From contig MCGO01000028.1 of the NCBI GenBank assembly GCA_002104985.1, forward strand, positions 62,001 to 126,000: DNA of 64,000 nucleotides, written 5' to 3'. The position numbers were made by a program, and so were the translations under genes. The stretch comes from Rhizoclosmatium globosum. Lineage: Eukaryota > Chytridiomycota > Chytridiomycetes > Chytridiales > Chytriomycetaceae. Below are positions 1 through 11,529 of this stretch, piece after piece. Under the pieces are notes generated by a model. It was not told the DNA's origin and did no database searches. It worked only from the letters and a program-made list of their open reading frames with translations. The first letter of the stretch is position 1. Each line of letters opens with the position of its first letter.

Positions 1-1035
1 ATCATCGATGATACTTCAAACAAAACAGATGAACCACCTAACTGCTTACTAGAAAAATAGACTCTTCAGTTGCAATATATCTTATTGAGTGTGAGCTTCC
101 TCACAATCACGTTTCAAGCCACGGCTTTTTGCGGGTTATGTCGACAGCATCCCCAAGTTACTAAGTCAAAAGCACAGAAACCTACGTTGGGCACATTTTT
201 TGCAAGTATATTGTACTCAAGTAGTTGATGAGGAATTTATTGGATTCGGTTCCAGTGAAGAAAAGCATTAGTTCTGATGGTTGGTTCAACCCAAATCTTC
301 TTGGATTGTATTCTGTTTGCCTCCATTGGATTGACAGTCACATTGGCCTTCTTTTTGAATGTATTGTAGACTTTTTCATGTGATCCCCGAGACAGACGTG
401 AGTTCTCGTGTGTCTGCGTATTTAGAGTCTTGTTAAATGCGTGGAATATTGCTGATAAGCTATTGATTAGATGCAATGACAATGGCGGTGATGCTGTGAA
501 AGCAGCACGGCTTCTTGGCAATACTTTGAGATCAGTTTCAATGGGATATTCTTAGTCTCCAAGCAGACCCCGTGAAAAAAATGGTGCTGCAATGACAATG
601 CCGGTGATGCTGTGAAACCGGCACAGCTTCTTGGCAATACTTTGAGATCAGTTTCAATGGGATATTCATCCAAGTAGCCATCAACTTCATTGCTGCACTC
701 ATACACTTCAACTATGTGTCAAGGCAATGTTCAAAACTTATTCAAGAGAGTATTGCAGAGCTTCGACTGCTGTTGACCAATATCCGTGGTTACAAGGTCT
801 TGCGAGACCATTTTCGAGGACAATGTGCTCTTGACCTAACACTGTCTATACGAGAGCCCCCAACTTAGACTCTCCGACTCAGTGGGTTCAACATATGAAA
901 TGATTGCAGGTTGCATCGCAGCAAAACATCACTGCAAGTATGTAAAACATAATCCACATGAATTGACTCGGTCGATTGACACAATAAATTTCCTTCGTAC
1001 AACAAACATTCCCGTCAATCGTCACCACCTTTATA
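1..1035. other. Left flank, no convincing gene
   Basis: I find no protein here that I can support. The stretch holds short open frames on both strands that do not join into a recognisable product, and one imperfect direct duplication (listed separately). It ends where the Crypton recombinase frame opens. Part of it may belong to the Crypton element, because Cryptons have no terminal inverted repeats and their ends cannot be placed by eye. Confidence 0.5.
472..667. repeat. 80-bp direct duplication, period 116
   Basis: Bases 472-551 and 588-667 are about 95 percent identical. Both begin TGCAATGACAATG and end with GATATTC. A 36-base spacer separates them. The duplication carries no recognised domain. 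Confidence 0.8.
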
Positions 1036-3076
1036 ATGGCATTAACAAAACACAGTCGTCGAGAGCAGGCCCTCAAAGAAAGCCAGATATTGCGGCCTAC
1101 ACAGCATGGCTCCATCAAACGGAGGAAGGCGAAAGCACCTGTCCTTGGCCTTAGATCCGCAGCACAAACTCGTGCTCGTGCAGAAGCGATGAAAAGCTCG
1201 AATATTGCCGTGAATACCACCAAAGCATATAAGGGAAAGTTCGCGAAGTTCCAGGAATACTGTGCTAAGCGCGGAGAAGCCGACCCAGGCATTCTGGCAA
1301 ACATCTCATTGGCGACACCGCAGCTGCTTGAAGACTTCCTCACTGAGATGTGTGATCCCACTTTACCGGGTGGTGGTTTGACAGTTAACTAACTAAGTCA
1401 TGTGTAAACTCCAATAACTAACTTTATTATTACAGTTTACAACAGCAGATCAATATCGAAATGCAATAGTTAAACACTATTCTGAAGAATTGGACCTCGC
1501 TCGAACTTGGAATCCTCACGCTAACCCACCAGGCAACCCTACATGCTCTGACCAATTCCGACGATTCTTGAAAGGCCTTAAGAAGCATCGAATTGAAAGC
1601 GGTGAATATGCAGATCGCTCGCTACCTATGACTGGCGAGAACATGAGAACCCTACATGAATTCATTCCAAGAAGCGGTGGATCTGTAGAAGAACGAATTC
1701 ATCGAGGCGCAATTACAAAGTTGGCTCACCTTTTGTGGACCCGAATGGAAGAACTGACAAGCATTCGCGAGGAGCATCTAGAGTGGGATTGCAGGCACTT
1801 GGTTCCACAAGGTTACTCTCACGGATAGAAAGACGGACGGAGTAAGTATCCTTAATGTATTTGGATTAGTACTGATTCATTCGCTATAGACTGATGTGAT
1901 TGGGAGGACTTACGAGATACATCCTGACACTGATAACCCACACTTGGATGCGTATACAGCCATGAATGAGATTCGCGATATCTTACGCCGACGGAAGCCA
2001 AATGTCGAACCAGCCGACTTGCTTCTACCTCGTATTTTGGGATCTCGAATCTATTTTGGTGAAGAAACAAAAGACTGTGATCGCATCCTCCAGAAACTAG
2101 TGTCGGGTGCCAAACTTCTTGATGGGAAACGTGGTTTCTACTCCTCGCATTGCTTTCGACGAGGAGGTGCGCAGTATCGGTTTATGGAAGCTCCTCCATC
2201 GAAGAGGTTTTCGTTGGCAGCGGTCAAGTGGTGGGGTGGCTGGTCTCCTCACGAGTCTATTGAAGTCATTCTTAAGTATTTGCTTGAGGAGTTGTATGGT
2301 GAGTGAGTGAGTGTACGAGCTTCGATTGACTGACTAAAGCCTTACGAAGTTTTCAAGACATCTTTTCCCCAGCCCACAATCCGACTCGGTTTTCGTCTCA
2401 ACTAGGAGCCAGCTTGGATAGTTTGGTACTCGACCGTTCTGAAAGCGAAATCCTACTCGCTGCTCGGTCTCAACTGCACGATGCAGAGTCGGAAACCCGC
2501 CGCCTTCGTGAAACAAACAATCAACTAGTATTGGCCCTGTCAAGACTACAGCTACAACCACAGCAACCACAGCAACCAATACTCCTCGACTTGAGGCAGC
2601 AGCAACCTCACCAACCTCACCAATCTCCTCAACAATCACCATTACGCCCTCTACAAAGTCCGCCAGCAGTCGCAATCCATCAAACTGTCATCTCCCCTCA
2701 ACACCGGGATACGCCTGTTCCTCGTCATCCATTTGTGCAAGATCCTCGCATTCCAACAGCCACAACTCTCCAGCAAGTTCTTGACCAATGGCAGATAGGA
2801 ACTCCTCATAACGGCTTGTCTATTCCTCTCAAAGATTGGTCCACAGCAATGGTCAATGACTTCAGTTATGAGGCAGGTCGTAAAGTATTCCACAACAAAG
2901 CCATCTATGGGAACCGTAAACTGATTGCTCGAGAATATCTTAGTATAAACAATGACGCTGTTTTCCGTGAACGATACAGGTGTGCCTTTACAAATGGTGT
3001 GTGGTCACTCTCAAAGTTACTCGCAGCCATCAAAGCCAAAAAGAAGGAAATTATTGTAGTTAGACGACATTTATAA
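1036..3076 (+). mobile_element. Crypton tyrosine recombinase with GCR1-like C-terminus (frame-broken)
   Basis: This reads as one spliced recombinase gene of a Crypton DNA transposon, which moves through a tyrosine recombinase (YR) and no DDE transposase. Probable exons are 1036-1383, 1436-1841, 1890-2298 and 2406-3076. The introns have GT-AG ends and restore frame. The full YR set is visible: the first Arg in LLWTRMEELT (near 1735), Lys in TDRKT (near 1830), the H-x-x-R motif in SHCFRRGG (near 2150), Trp in VKWWGGW (near 2225) and the Tyr nucleophile in ILKYLLEEL (near 2275). Exon 4 has a Gln/Pro-rich spacer and a basic C-terminal part resembling the GCR1-type DNA-binding domain of fungal Cryptons. 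There is one frame break near 1790, where the product must shift by a base to reach TDRKT. Otherwise it looks complete, so the element is recent or the break is a sequencing error. Confidence 0.75.
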
Positions 3077-3970
3077 TTCGATTATTTAATGAAGTTTTGT
3101 TTGAAGTTTAATAAAGCAGTGGTGTTGTTGTTGTATGTTGATTTGTCTTTGATTTGTCACTGTTTCTTTCCAATATCCAAACGAACTACTTTGATCACCA
3201 CTAGCAAATGCGCTAATTGAATAGAGCTTTCCATTTCATGCTGGATATGTTGAAAATATGCGATGGTTTGCTGCAGATATGTGCCCAATATGTGCCAATT
3301 TACACTGATTGACATGATTGACAAGCCAATTTACATCAGTTTACAGGGACAAAATTTGCAGAACCCGCCAACTTCATTCCAACTGAGCTCTACAGTGCAT
3401 ATACAACAAGATCTTTATTTTATATACAGATTCGGAATCGTTGGAGCGTAAGGAACGCATGTATACCCATGTTGCCCCTGGTATTGTGGGTGGCTCTCGA
3501 GTAAATCGCGCAGAGAGAAGGAGTCAATTCAACAGTATATGTATTCCTCTGATGAATCGTGTATCAAATACTCGCATATTGTTTCTTTTCTGAAGTCTCT
3601 AGCCATTACTAGCCAAATTGTTGGCAGTTGTCACCACAAACACTTAATGTTGTGCAGCTATGTGTTCAAAAGTTCATCAATACTGCAAATACTCACGTCG
3701 ATAGCCATATCCCTGTTCTCAAAGAATAGGCAACGAAAATGCTGGAAGTTTCACTATCAAAGCAAGCAGCTTTGGATTCCTTCCCAAGTCATATTGTTAT
3801 GTGTCTAGACGTTACAATCCAAAAGCCCCGAACTTCTGAATTGTACCTATCAATACAACGCCATTCAGCGAGTTTACACTGAGATATTTCTCCTGTCGGC
3901 TCCTCCTCGCCTCCACAACTTGCTGAAATTTCTGAAATCCAAGGAGCTTTTGATTTAGTCAACGAATACA
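3077..3970. other. No supportable gene
   Basis: The stretch just after the recombinase stop has an AATAAA-type signal near 3110, consistent with the 3' end of the Crypton transcript. Beyond that I see only short unconnected frames and no repeats, tRNA or motif. Confidence 0.5.
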
Positions 3971-4625
3971 ATGCAGAACTTGGCAGCATTGTTAGTGAAA
4001 AAATTTGACAACGAACTGGACCGCTATTGGGCGTGGATAACGGCCACAACATATCCCGACCTTGTGGTGAACAAGAGCTACTCAATCCATGACCTTCATC
4101 AAGCACAGCAGGGAGCGACGGCAGTCAAGGCCGCCAAGTGGAATGCGATAGAAGACGCAAAGGAAAGTCGAAAGCGAGTGAGAAAGGCGAAGGATGCTGA
4201 AATTGCGAAGAAAGAGGCAAGTATGTGTCAAGCTGTAACAATCATCAGCCGTTGCACAACTGTCGAAAATACAGCACCCTCTGGCTCAATTGCAACAAAT
4301 CCGCCCTGCGCACAAGGCCATTTTCGAAGCTTGCATTACAGACTATGGCTTGCATTACAGACCATGTCAATGCCCACACTGTCAGAATGCACAAAACCAT
4401 CCGCCTCTTCTTTATCTTATACCTCCTGATTTCATACGGAATGAAGCTGGCCTGCTTGCTTCTGGTACCCCTTTTGACTGCTGGACAAGAATTGAAGGCC
4501 GAACGTCTGGCACGGAGCATGTTAAGTTGAAAATTCGTGTATTTGGGGTGGGCCGGAATTGCCGACTTTTAGCTCGAATCGCAGACTCACTCCCATATCA
4601 TTTCAAGACAAACACAACGTCGTGA
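3971..4625 (+). pseudogene. Hypothetical charged protein, fragments in shifted frames
   Basis: A plus-strand frame from 3971 begins with a Met and reads a Trp-containing charged segment, then a Lys/Arg/Glu-rich helix. It runs out near 4429. A second frame from about 4290 carries the Cys-rich motif CQCPHC followed by a Pro- and hydrophobic-rich segment, ending near 4625. The two may be parts of one gene joined by an unseen intron or broken by an indel. I do not recognise a family. It sits immediately left of the duplicated repeat block. Confidence 0.25.
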
Positions 4626-4651
4626 GGCTGAACCATAACCAAGAATCATCT

Positions 4652-5412
4652 TGGAAGAACACGCATCCTTCCCTCAAACCACTCAACAAACAAAGACCCA
4701 CCTGTCATGTGCCGTACACGAGAACAAGCCAAAGAAGAGAAACTGGTGGCACCTACAGAAAAGTTCTTACCAAACGATCCATTCATATCTGACAAACGAT
4801 GCATAAAACACTATTGTTAAGGCAGAAGGAAGCACACGCAGGCTCCGCAGCTTCTCTGTTTTGACACTGGATACACATGCAGAGACATCCTGAAGGGGAA
4901 CCAGACACACGCAGTCTCCGCAGCTTCTCTGTTTGACAACCGAGAGCAACGCCACTCAGTGTCAAAACAGATACACATGCAGAGACATCCTGAAGAGGAA
5001 CCAGACACACGCAGTCTCCGCAGCTTCTCTGTTTGACAACCAAGAGCAGCGCCACTCAGTGTCGAAACAGATACTCGTGCAGAGACACCTTGAAGTGGAA
5101 CCAGGCAGAAACGACCACACACAGTCTTCACAGCTTCTCTGTTTGACAACCAAGAGCAGCGCCACTCAGTGTCGAAACAGATACTTGCGCAGAGACATTG
5201 TGAAGGGTAGACATTGAAACCGGGAAAGATGGAGGGAAAAGAAGGGGGGGTATAGAGAGAGGCGCTTTCTACACACATCGCAGCATAAACCCTTCTGCAA
5301 GCCATCGCCGATAGCGATGTACGGGTGGAAAGAGGGAAAGAGAGAGGAGGGAAGATAGAGAGGAGACCTTTGAGGCAATGTGGAAGCTCTGTGGTGGTGG
5401 GTTTGGTGGTTC
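4652..5412. repeat. Dispersed repeat, copy A left part, with minisatellite
   Basis: This matches 31561-32340 closely and in the same orientation. It opens with a shared segment (AACAAACAAAGACCCACCTG at about 4686 and 31561). It then has a minisatellite at about 4835-5200 whose unit of roughly 100 bases includes CAGCTTCTCTGTTTGACAAC and CAGAGACATCCTGAAG. A purine-rich unique part follows. Three full units and one deleted unit are present. Long minus-strand frames here are products of the repeat and not genes. The right part of the copy continues at 6949 after a transposon. Confidence 0.85.
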
Positions 5413-6948
5413 TTAAGGGAGGCCTCCAAAAGTGCTAAATTTTTTGTCGCCATTTTTTGGGTGAGGCAGTCCGGAGGAATTGAACGTTCACGCAAGCAAG
5501 GATTGCTCGCCCACCAGCCACAGCGAAGCCGTGAAATCGTCAGTAGAAGGAGATATGAGTCCCCTCTATGCGATTCCGCTGTATTTGAAGCTTTACTGAC
5601 AATGGTTAATAAAATATTGATGTCTAAAGTCAACAATTTTTGACCCTTTTGAACCACCTTCCAGCCCATGGCACCAAAGAACGACTTTGCCAATCAGCCT
5701 CATTCAAAAAGTGAGGCATAGAAGACACACAGATGCGTTTATTCACGTCGAATTGAGACGATTGTATTGTTTTTGGTGACGTGGCGTGAATATAATCACA
5801 AAATTTGGAGATTTTGAAGTTTCGAACCTACTTTACTCAACTATTATCCACGAAGGAGTCCTACAAATTAAAATTCAAAGAGAATATGGTATTATCTAAG
5901 TTTTCACGTCGATTTAGCGACGCATCATTCAAATTGCGGGACTTGTTCTAATTGATACTTTTAGACCAATCAATATTTGTCCAAAAAACAGAAGCTCCCT
6001 CTCAGAGATCAGAAGGCGCAAAATTCCGCGATATATAGTGATGTGAATGATGGGTTGAACGATGGTCTGGCACTCTTGACACCTGAACAAGAACGAATAC
6101 CTCTACCCGTTCGAAAGAAACTCTGGCTTAACCCAGAGCGCGATATCTGTACAACATGAGGTCTTGTCCCATTGATTCAAAGAACTTTATTTCAAGATAA
6201 TTATGTTGAAAGCTTGTGTTTTTGGTTTGGAAGAAGAACGAAGCCAACAGCGTTCCTTCAAAGCAATTTAACACAAGACGTCGTATGCGATGAAACAAAA
6301 CAATCAAGAAAAGTGGACAGGTAGTTTTTATTTGAATGGTTGCGTTTGAGCAGAATAACGTAGCCATTGGCCAAGAGTCCCCGAGACAACCTGAAATGAA
6401 TCCTAACAGATTGCAGAATTGAACAACGGAATGGTGATTGATTCAAAGGACTTTCCAGAAGGGATAGAGGACACTGCTTGAAGGAATAGTTGCTCAAGGT
6501 CCCTTGCCCTCCAGTGAATAGTATGCATCAAACAAAGAAAAGACGTTGACATTGATAGAATGGCTGATTATGCGTTCAGCATTGATGGAAGCCTGGACGA
6601 TATCGTGAGGAGGTTGAAAGGAACTTGTGCACATGAGAACCCACTCCCTACGCCCCCTCAATGAAGTCAGGATTGAATCGAGTTTAGAAAGTTTGACATA
6701 TGGGGAAGCAGCTGTGAGATTAGCGTAAACGAGTGTTTCATATGATGTCACTGAATACAAGACATGTTAGATTTGACCCGGTTTTCTATTTATAACATAC
6801 TCAACGTCGATACATCGAAATCTTCGAGACGGAGAGCGGAAACTGGTTACGTGGCAGGCATCAGAAGGTGGGTGGTGGTGGTGAAAACGGACAAAAATGG
6901 CGACAGCAAAATCAATTGAAATTTAGCACTTTTGGAGGCCTCCCTTAA
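5413..6948. mobile_element. TTAA-flanked DNA transposon, non-autonomous
   Basis: A 1528-base element at 5417-6944 is bounded by TTAA on both sides (5413-5416 and 6945-6948). Its ends are perfect 24-base inverted repeats starting GGGAGGCCTCCAAAAGTG, followed inside by a second matching inverted block around GTCGCCATTTTT. It interrupts the dispersed repeat whose uninterrupted copy lies at 31.6-32.8 kb. A TTAA duplication is the hallmark of piggyBac-type transposons. A TA-duplicating family with longer ends is the alternative. No transposase frame is visible inside (the largest is about 88 codons), so it must be mobilised in trans or be a relic. Confidence 0.75.
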
Positions 6949-7410
6949 AGTGAAAAGTAAAAAATTGAAAAATGTATTCTTTATCAAGGCCCTGATCCCC
7001 ACAAGCACGCCAGCGCCCTCGGACTTGTTCCACCATGATAAAAAATGTTATTCGATGTCGAGGTGAGTGTTTGTGGGCTACTCTGAGGTCTCTGATATAC
7101 ATCAACGATATCAGCAATCAACCAACTCACAACTCACCTTACAGACGCATTCTCCGCTATCACCGACGCCTCAAACGCCTCAAAACAATCTGAAACGAAA
7201 AAGCACTCATGCCGACAACGCCTCGAAAGCTGGTACAAGTTGAGACTTCTTAAAAACGTTCACTGATTCTAAACGCGAAACAGCCAGCCATCAGTCGTAT
7301 GAATATTCCGCTCATTGTTGACCTCACCCATTGCTCTACCAGTGACTCGCCTTCACCCTCTACCATCTCCTTGTCATCAGGTCCACTATCGCCTGACGCT
7401 CTTCTCATGT
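6949..7410. repeat. Dispersed repeat, copy A right part
   Basis: This continues copy A after the transposon and matches about 32345-32810. The match includes the block GCGCCCTCGGACTTGTTCCA and the run up to the short Ser/Pro-rich frame beginning near 7300 (near 32703 in copy B). Similarity ends at about 7410, where copy A enters a different coding frame. Confidence 0.8.
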
Positions 7411-7725
7411 GATGGCAACGTCAGAAACCGCCAAACCTTAGGATACGAGCTAGCAAGACTTACAGAAATCATATTCGAGTCCACCCCTCCATTGCCACGA
7501 CCAATCGAAACAGTCTTCGTTATCGAACAACAAGCTATTCGCAGCGGACCTTTTGTGCAAGCTCTTTTGCCAGTTTACAATTGCGAAACAATTCTTACAA
7601 CTCTGGCAATGCGTTTTGCAGCTGTTACAGTTTCCGCAAATTCCAAGTCTGTCTTTTCGTATTGGAAAGAACAAGCACTCTTGGACTTTCAAGTAAAGCG
7701 ACAATTTATATCATCCGCATATTAA
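7411..7725 (+). CDS. Possible RuvC-fold Holliday-junction-resolvase-like fragment
   Basis: The frame ends at a stop at 7723-7725. It contains TVFVIEQQ about 40 residues in, then an internal Glu in YNCETIL, then TVSANSKSV. The spacing resembles the I-x-I-E-x-Q strand, the acidic helix and the V-S-x-x-K strand of poxvirus A22/Cce1-type RuvC-fold resolvases. The first catalytic Asp strand expected about 60 residues upstream is not visible. Upstream sequence is the dispersed repeat, so this may be the 3' portion of a gene cut by that repeat. No initiator Met is obvious. The assignment is by motif only. Confidence 0.3.
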   Translation, partial: DGNVRNRQTLGYELARLTEIIFESTPPLPRPIETVFVIEQQAIRSGPFVQALLPVYNCETILTTLAMRFAAVTVSANSKSVFSYWKEQALLDFQVKRQFISSAY

Positions 7726-7779
7726 AAGTGAGCAGGTGGGGGAGACAGAAGCAGCGAGGCAATGGCGAGTGCGAAGAAT

Positions 7780-8376
7780 CAGCAACACGGATTGTTAGTG
7801 ATTGGCGTTCGCAAAATGAAATTGAAGTTGACAACGCAGTTCCTGACGGAACTTTGGCGGTACATGAATGTTCGCTGATCATACAATCCCAAACACCACA
7901 GGTCGTCCAATTAGACGCCATAAAGATTCCCCCTTCCACATTCACGTTTCCAAACTGGTCGAGGTGGCCGCCGATTCCGGTTCCAAAGTTCCCACCGCCC
8001 CAGCAATAGAATCTTTGGTAAGCGTGTGCCTCAATGAATGGATCGTCCGGTAAGTTTCCTGGCGACTCGATGTGGAGTCCTGGACGGCGTTGTATGGCTC
8101 CTTCTTGTACGTATGATTCGTGCATTGTGAGGTATCCGACTTTCCCCCATTCGTCTATTTGATTCAAAGTTCATTGGTGAGAACGGAAGGGAAGTGTATG
8201 AGGAAGACTATGATGGGTGTACATGTGTTTCTCGTAAAGCACGCTGCTATCCAGTCCAACATCCGGATTCAATGTCCCGTGCGAACTTGTGGAGGTGTGA
8301 GTTTGGGTCGCGGAGGCCAAAGAGGAGAAGCGGGATTAGTTTGTTTGGTGGTGCGGACTCCATTCTGTTTTTCACG
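7780..8376 (-). pseudogene. Unknown Gly/Trp-rich protein, broken
   Basis: A minus-strand reading starts with ATG at about 8376 (MESAPPNKL) and runs about 40 codons. It then needs a one-base shift near 8256 and crosses an in-frame TGA near 8176 (between FRSHQ and TLNQIDEWG). After that it continues through IQRRPGLHIESPGN and GIFMASNWTTCGVWDCMI to about 7780. The order of conserved-looking Trp, Cys and Gly suggests a real folded domain. I do not recognise the family. The shift and nonsense codon make a functional product unlikely. Confidence 0.4.
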
Positions 8377-8758
8377 AGAAAAATGATAATCAGAGAGGGA
8401 GAGGGTTGAAAATATCATAAATACAACATAAAAAGGAAGGTGGGCGGTAGAGAGCGCCTGCACCAGTCAGTCACAATCTAGTCTGTGTCAGTGGCGATCA
8501 CATTTCACCTACGCACGATGACCACTCTGCTACCTTCGCTTTTCCCCTGAATGCCAAAGAAAGACTATAAAAGTTCAATAATTACTACAGTTCTTTTATT
8601 CTAAACAGTGTATCTAAATGTCGTATAGAATTCAAGTGAGGGGGTGGAGTGGGGGAAAAAAGGCGAATGAAAACGATAAACAAAAGAAAAGGATGTCCGC
8701 AGAACCAAAAGAAAAAGTCCACGCTAATCCATCATAGTGTTTTTGCTTATCATCAAAA

Positions 8759-10780
8759 TTACCAGGCAGTTGGCTTCTGGTTACCGTAAGCAAGGCCGGC
8801 TGGGTAACCAGAGAAGGCAGCTCCACACTGCTCGGTACGGCACCAGGTTGGCTGGAGAGCCTCAGCTCCGTATCCGCGAGAGATGAGTCTGTCTCTGAAG
8901 ACCTGGAGACGTGGGAGGGCTTCGAAGAAATCCTTGGCAGTTGGGTCTGGGAAGGAGTCAGCGGACCACAAAGCCTCAGCAGCGGCAGCAGCACGTGGCC
9001 AGAGCTTGACATCCAAGTTGGAAGAGTCAATTCTCTCACCCCAAATGGCAGCAGAAGCTCCAATAATAGCAGAGAGGTCTCCCTTTGGTGGAGAAGCCAA
9101 ACCAGTACCGTCGGTGTCGGTAGTGTTCTCTTGGCGAGACAAACGTGGGTCGTGGGTGTAAACACGCTCCCAGGTCTTGTACTTTGTCCAGTAGTTCTCC
9201 TTCCATGAGTCTCCTCCTGGACCGAATCCACGGTCGGTCAACCAGGCACCAGATCCTCCGTCAAGGTAGTAGTAGTCGTTGTTGGTGTCAACAATCTTGT
9301 AACCAGCTCCCTTGGCGTTCAAGTCGAGAACCTTCTGGAGAGAGTTCTTCTGGGCCTTGTTGTCCCAAGAGTTCCAGACCTGGATGATAGAGCCAGCTGG
9401 GACAGTAACTCCCTCGGAGAGAACAATGTCTTCCCAGTACTGGGCAACCTTTCCAGTTGGGAGAGCCTTGCGGATGGTGTCAGCGTAGACCTGGTAGGTG
9501 GCAGTCAACTGCTTCTCGAAGGTAGCAGATGGGGTGTTGGTAGACGCGTTGAAAACGGTGTTGAAGTCAGTGACTCCAGGGTGAGCAAGGTTGACGTACT
9601 CCTTGGAGGTACCCAAACAGAATCGCTCGATTTCGTCTCCTCCCATGTGGAAGACAGAGTCAGTGAAAAGGGCGGAGTATTCCTTAACGAGAGCACCGAA
9701 AGCTGGAGCAGCTCCTGGGTCGGCGATGTTGACGTTTCCACAAGGTGGTTCTGGGCAAGTTGGCCAGAAGGAGGTAGTTCCAGCGGCTCCTCCGTTGACA
9801 CAGAGAACGTATGGAGCGAGACCCTTGGAGAAGGAGTACGCGTTGGCGTGGGCTGGGGTGTCGAATTCTGGAATAACACGGATTCCACGGTCGGCAGCGT
9901 AGGCAATTACAGCCTTAACGTCATCGTAGGAGTAGACGGCCAATGGGCTGTAAGCAGAGGTAGCCAAGTCTGGGTAGCTCGTAGAGACAACTGGGAAAGA
10001 AGTGGCATCAACAATGTGCCAGTGGAGGACGTTAAGCTTGGTGGAAGCCATGGCGTCGAGAGTTTTCTGAATTCCAGAAACTGGGATGTAGTTACGGGAA
10101 GTGTCCAAGGAAACTCCACGGTAGCTGTAGGATGGCTTGTCAGAGATAGTCCATGGTCCACTCTTTAGAATGTAAGTTAGTATGTGAGTTCATTAGGGAT
10201 AATTGACTTACTGGGATGACGAAACCAGCATTGAAGCCGGCGGCAGCAGCAGTAGCACATCCAGCAGCGTCAGTCTTGACGTGGAATGGAAGCTTCTGAA
10301 CTGGAGCAGTCAATTGTCCCAAAGTCTCGATGGCACGGAGAGCACCAACGGTGTGGGCGGCAGTGATGGTAACTCCGGTGGCAGAGGTGGACAAGGAGTA
10401 GGACTCGTCAGCCTGAGCAAGGTCGGATGGGTCGGTTCCGGTAACAGAGACAGTAACGGAGGTGATGGCACCGTCAGCAGCGGCGTTACAGGAGAGAGCC
10501 AAAGCGTTGGCGACGTAACGAGCTTGAGCCTAGACATGATTTAATAAACAAAGTGAAGTAACCACGATCTCGTTACCTTAGCAAGGACATCAGCGTTTCC
10601 TCCAGAGACAGTGAACTTGACAGTAGCTGGGTTGATGCTGTAGTCAGTAGATCCGGAAGTGAATTGCTGTGGTCTTGGCCACAAAAGGTTGTGTGGAACC
10701 GCCTTGAGTGGAGAGACGGCATCGGCAGCGAAGACGCTAGCGACAAGAGTGGTGGCAGCAAGGATGACGGACAACTGCAT
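8759..10780 (-). CDS. Secreted beta-N-acetylhexosaminidase (GH20), copy 1
   Basis: This enzyme hydrolyses terminal N-acetylhexosamine from chitin oligomers or glycoproteins and is secreted. Exons on the minus strand are 10577-10780, 10212-10529 and 8759-10162, giving 641 residues. Introns at 10530-10576 and 10163-10211 are 47 and 49 bases, GT-AG. Residues 1-20 are a signal peptide (MQLSVILAATTLVASVFAAD). An N-terminal non-catalytic GH20b-type domain spans about 25-175, and the (beta/alpha)8 barrel follows. FHMGGDE near residue 345 holds the catalytic Asp-Glu pair. The Trp-rich substrate pocket is present (LNVLHWHIVD, QVWNSWDN). The length is at the upper end for the family. An AATAAA signal lies about 160 bases after the stop. 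It is divergently paired with the second copy at 11530. Confidence 0.93.
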
Positions 10781-11529
10781 CTTGGATCTAACTTTTGGGA
10801 GGGATCGATGCCACCCTTTGACCTTTTAAGAAAGTCTCAGGGCTTGTCCCCGGAAAGTGAAAAGCCTGTAACATGTCTGTAATTGGTAAAATTTGCATGG
10901 GGAACGGAAGCGTACAAAGCTGAAGCACCTCCGGGTGGCACTCCTATCAAAAAAGTTGAAGGTGATATAGCAGCATTCGAGTGCTAGATGAGCAGAAGGA
11001 TTAGTTTCTCAGGAGTATGGTACCCCGACTATCGTGGGTTACTCAATTACAAAAGAACAATTTGATTACATTTCTACCCAATTGGAGTAGAAAAGGGGCA
11101 GAAGTTATCTAAAGTCGCTATTCTGAGAAGGAGACCAAATTGAGAGTTGACAAAGGTTGTGCTTACATAATGACGTTGATGTGAAATGTTTTGGGAAAGC
11201 CAAAAAAAATTTAATGATTAACGATCCAGTTTCAAATTCAACCAAACTAGTACAAAGACGTACACCCTAGAGTGATATATGGGATTCATTTTTTACAAGT
11301 TCTAGTGTATGGGCGATCTATGGGATATCCATAGACAAGATCCAAAGTGCCACCTTTCAGTTGAGTGGCACTGATGAGGGTGCTTCAGCTTTCTGGCCTG
11401 ACCTTTCCTCAAGAAAAATTTTACCAATTACAGACATGTCGCAGGCTTTTCACTTTCCGGGGACAAGCCCTGAGACTTTCTTAAAAGGTCAAAGGGTGGC
11501 ATCGATCCCTCCCAAAAGTTAGATCCAAG
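10781..11529. promoter_or_regulatory. Shared divergent promoter of the two hexosaminidase genes
   Basis: The 749 bases between the two start codons serve both genes. The inner 115 bases next to each ATG are near-identical inverted copies, with a shared CTTAAAAGG block about 50 bases from the ATG. The identical elements suggest the two genes respond to the same signal. The central 500 bases are unique and contain no open frame of note. Specific regulator sites cannot be named from sequence alone. Confidence 0.6.

Noticed and set aside
4783..5305. Overlapping Cys/Ser-rich frames with repeated sequence
   Set aside because: They are translations of the minisatellite and recur in copy B. Repeat periodicity not divisible by three gives open frames in several phases.
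9581..10168. Long antisense frames over hexosaminidase copy 1 (up to about 195 codons)
   Set aside because: They mirror the GH20 exon on the other strand, recur in copy 2 by descent, and have no domain. Codon bias of the sense gene explains the lack of stops.
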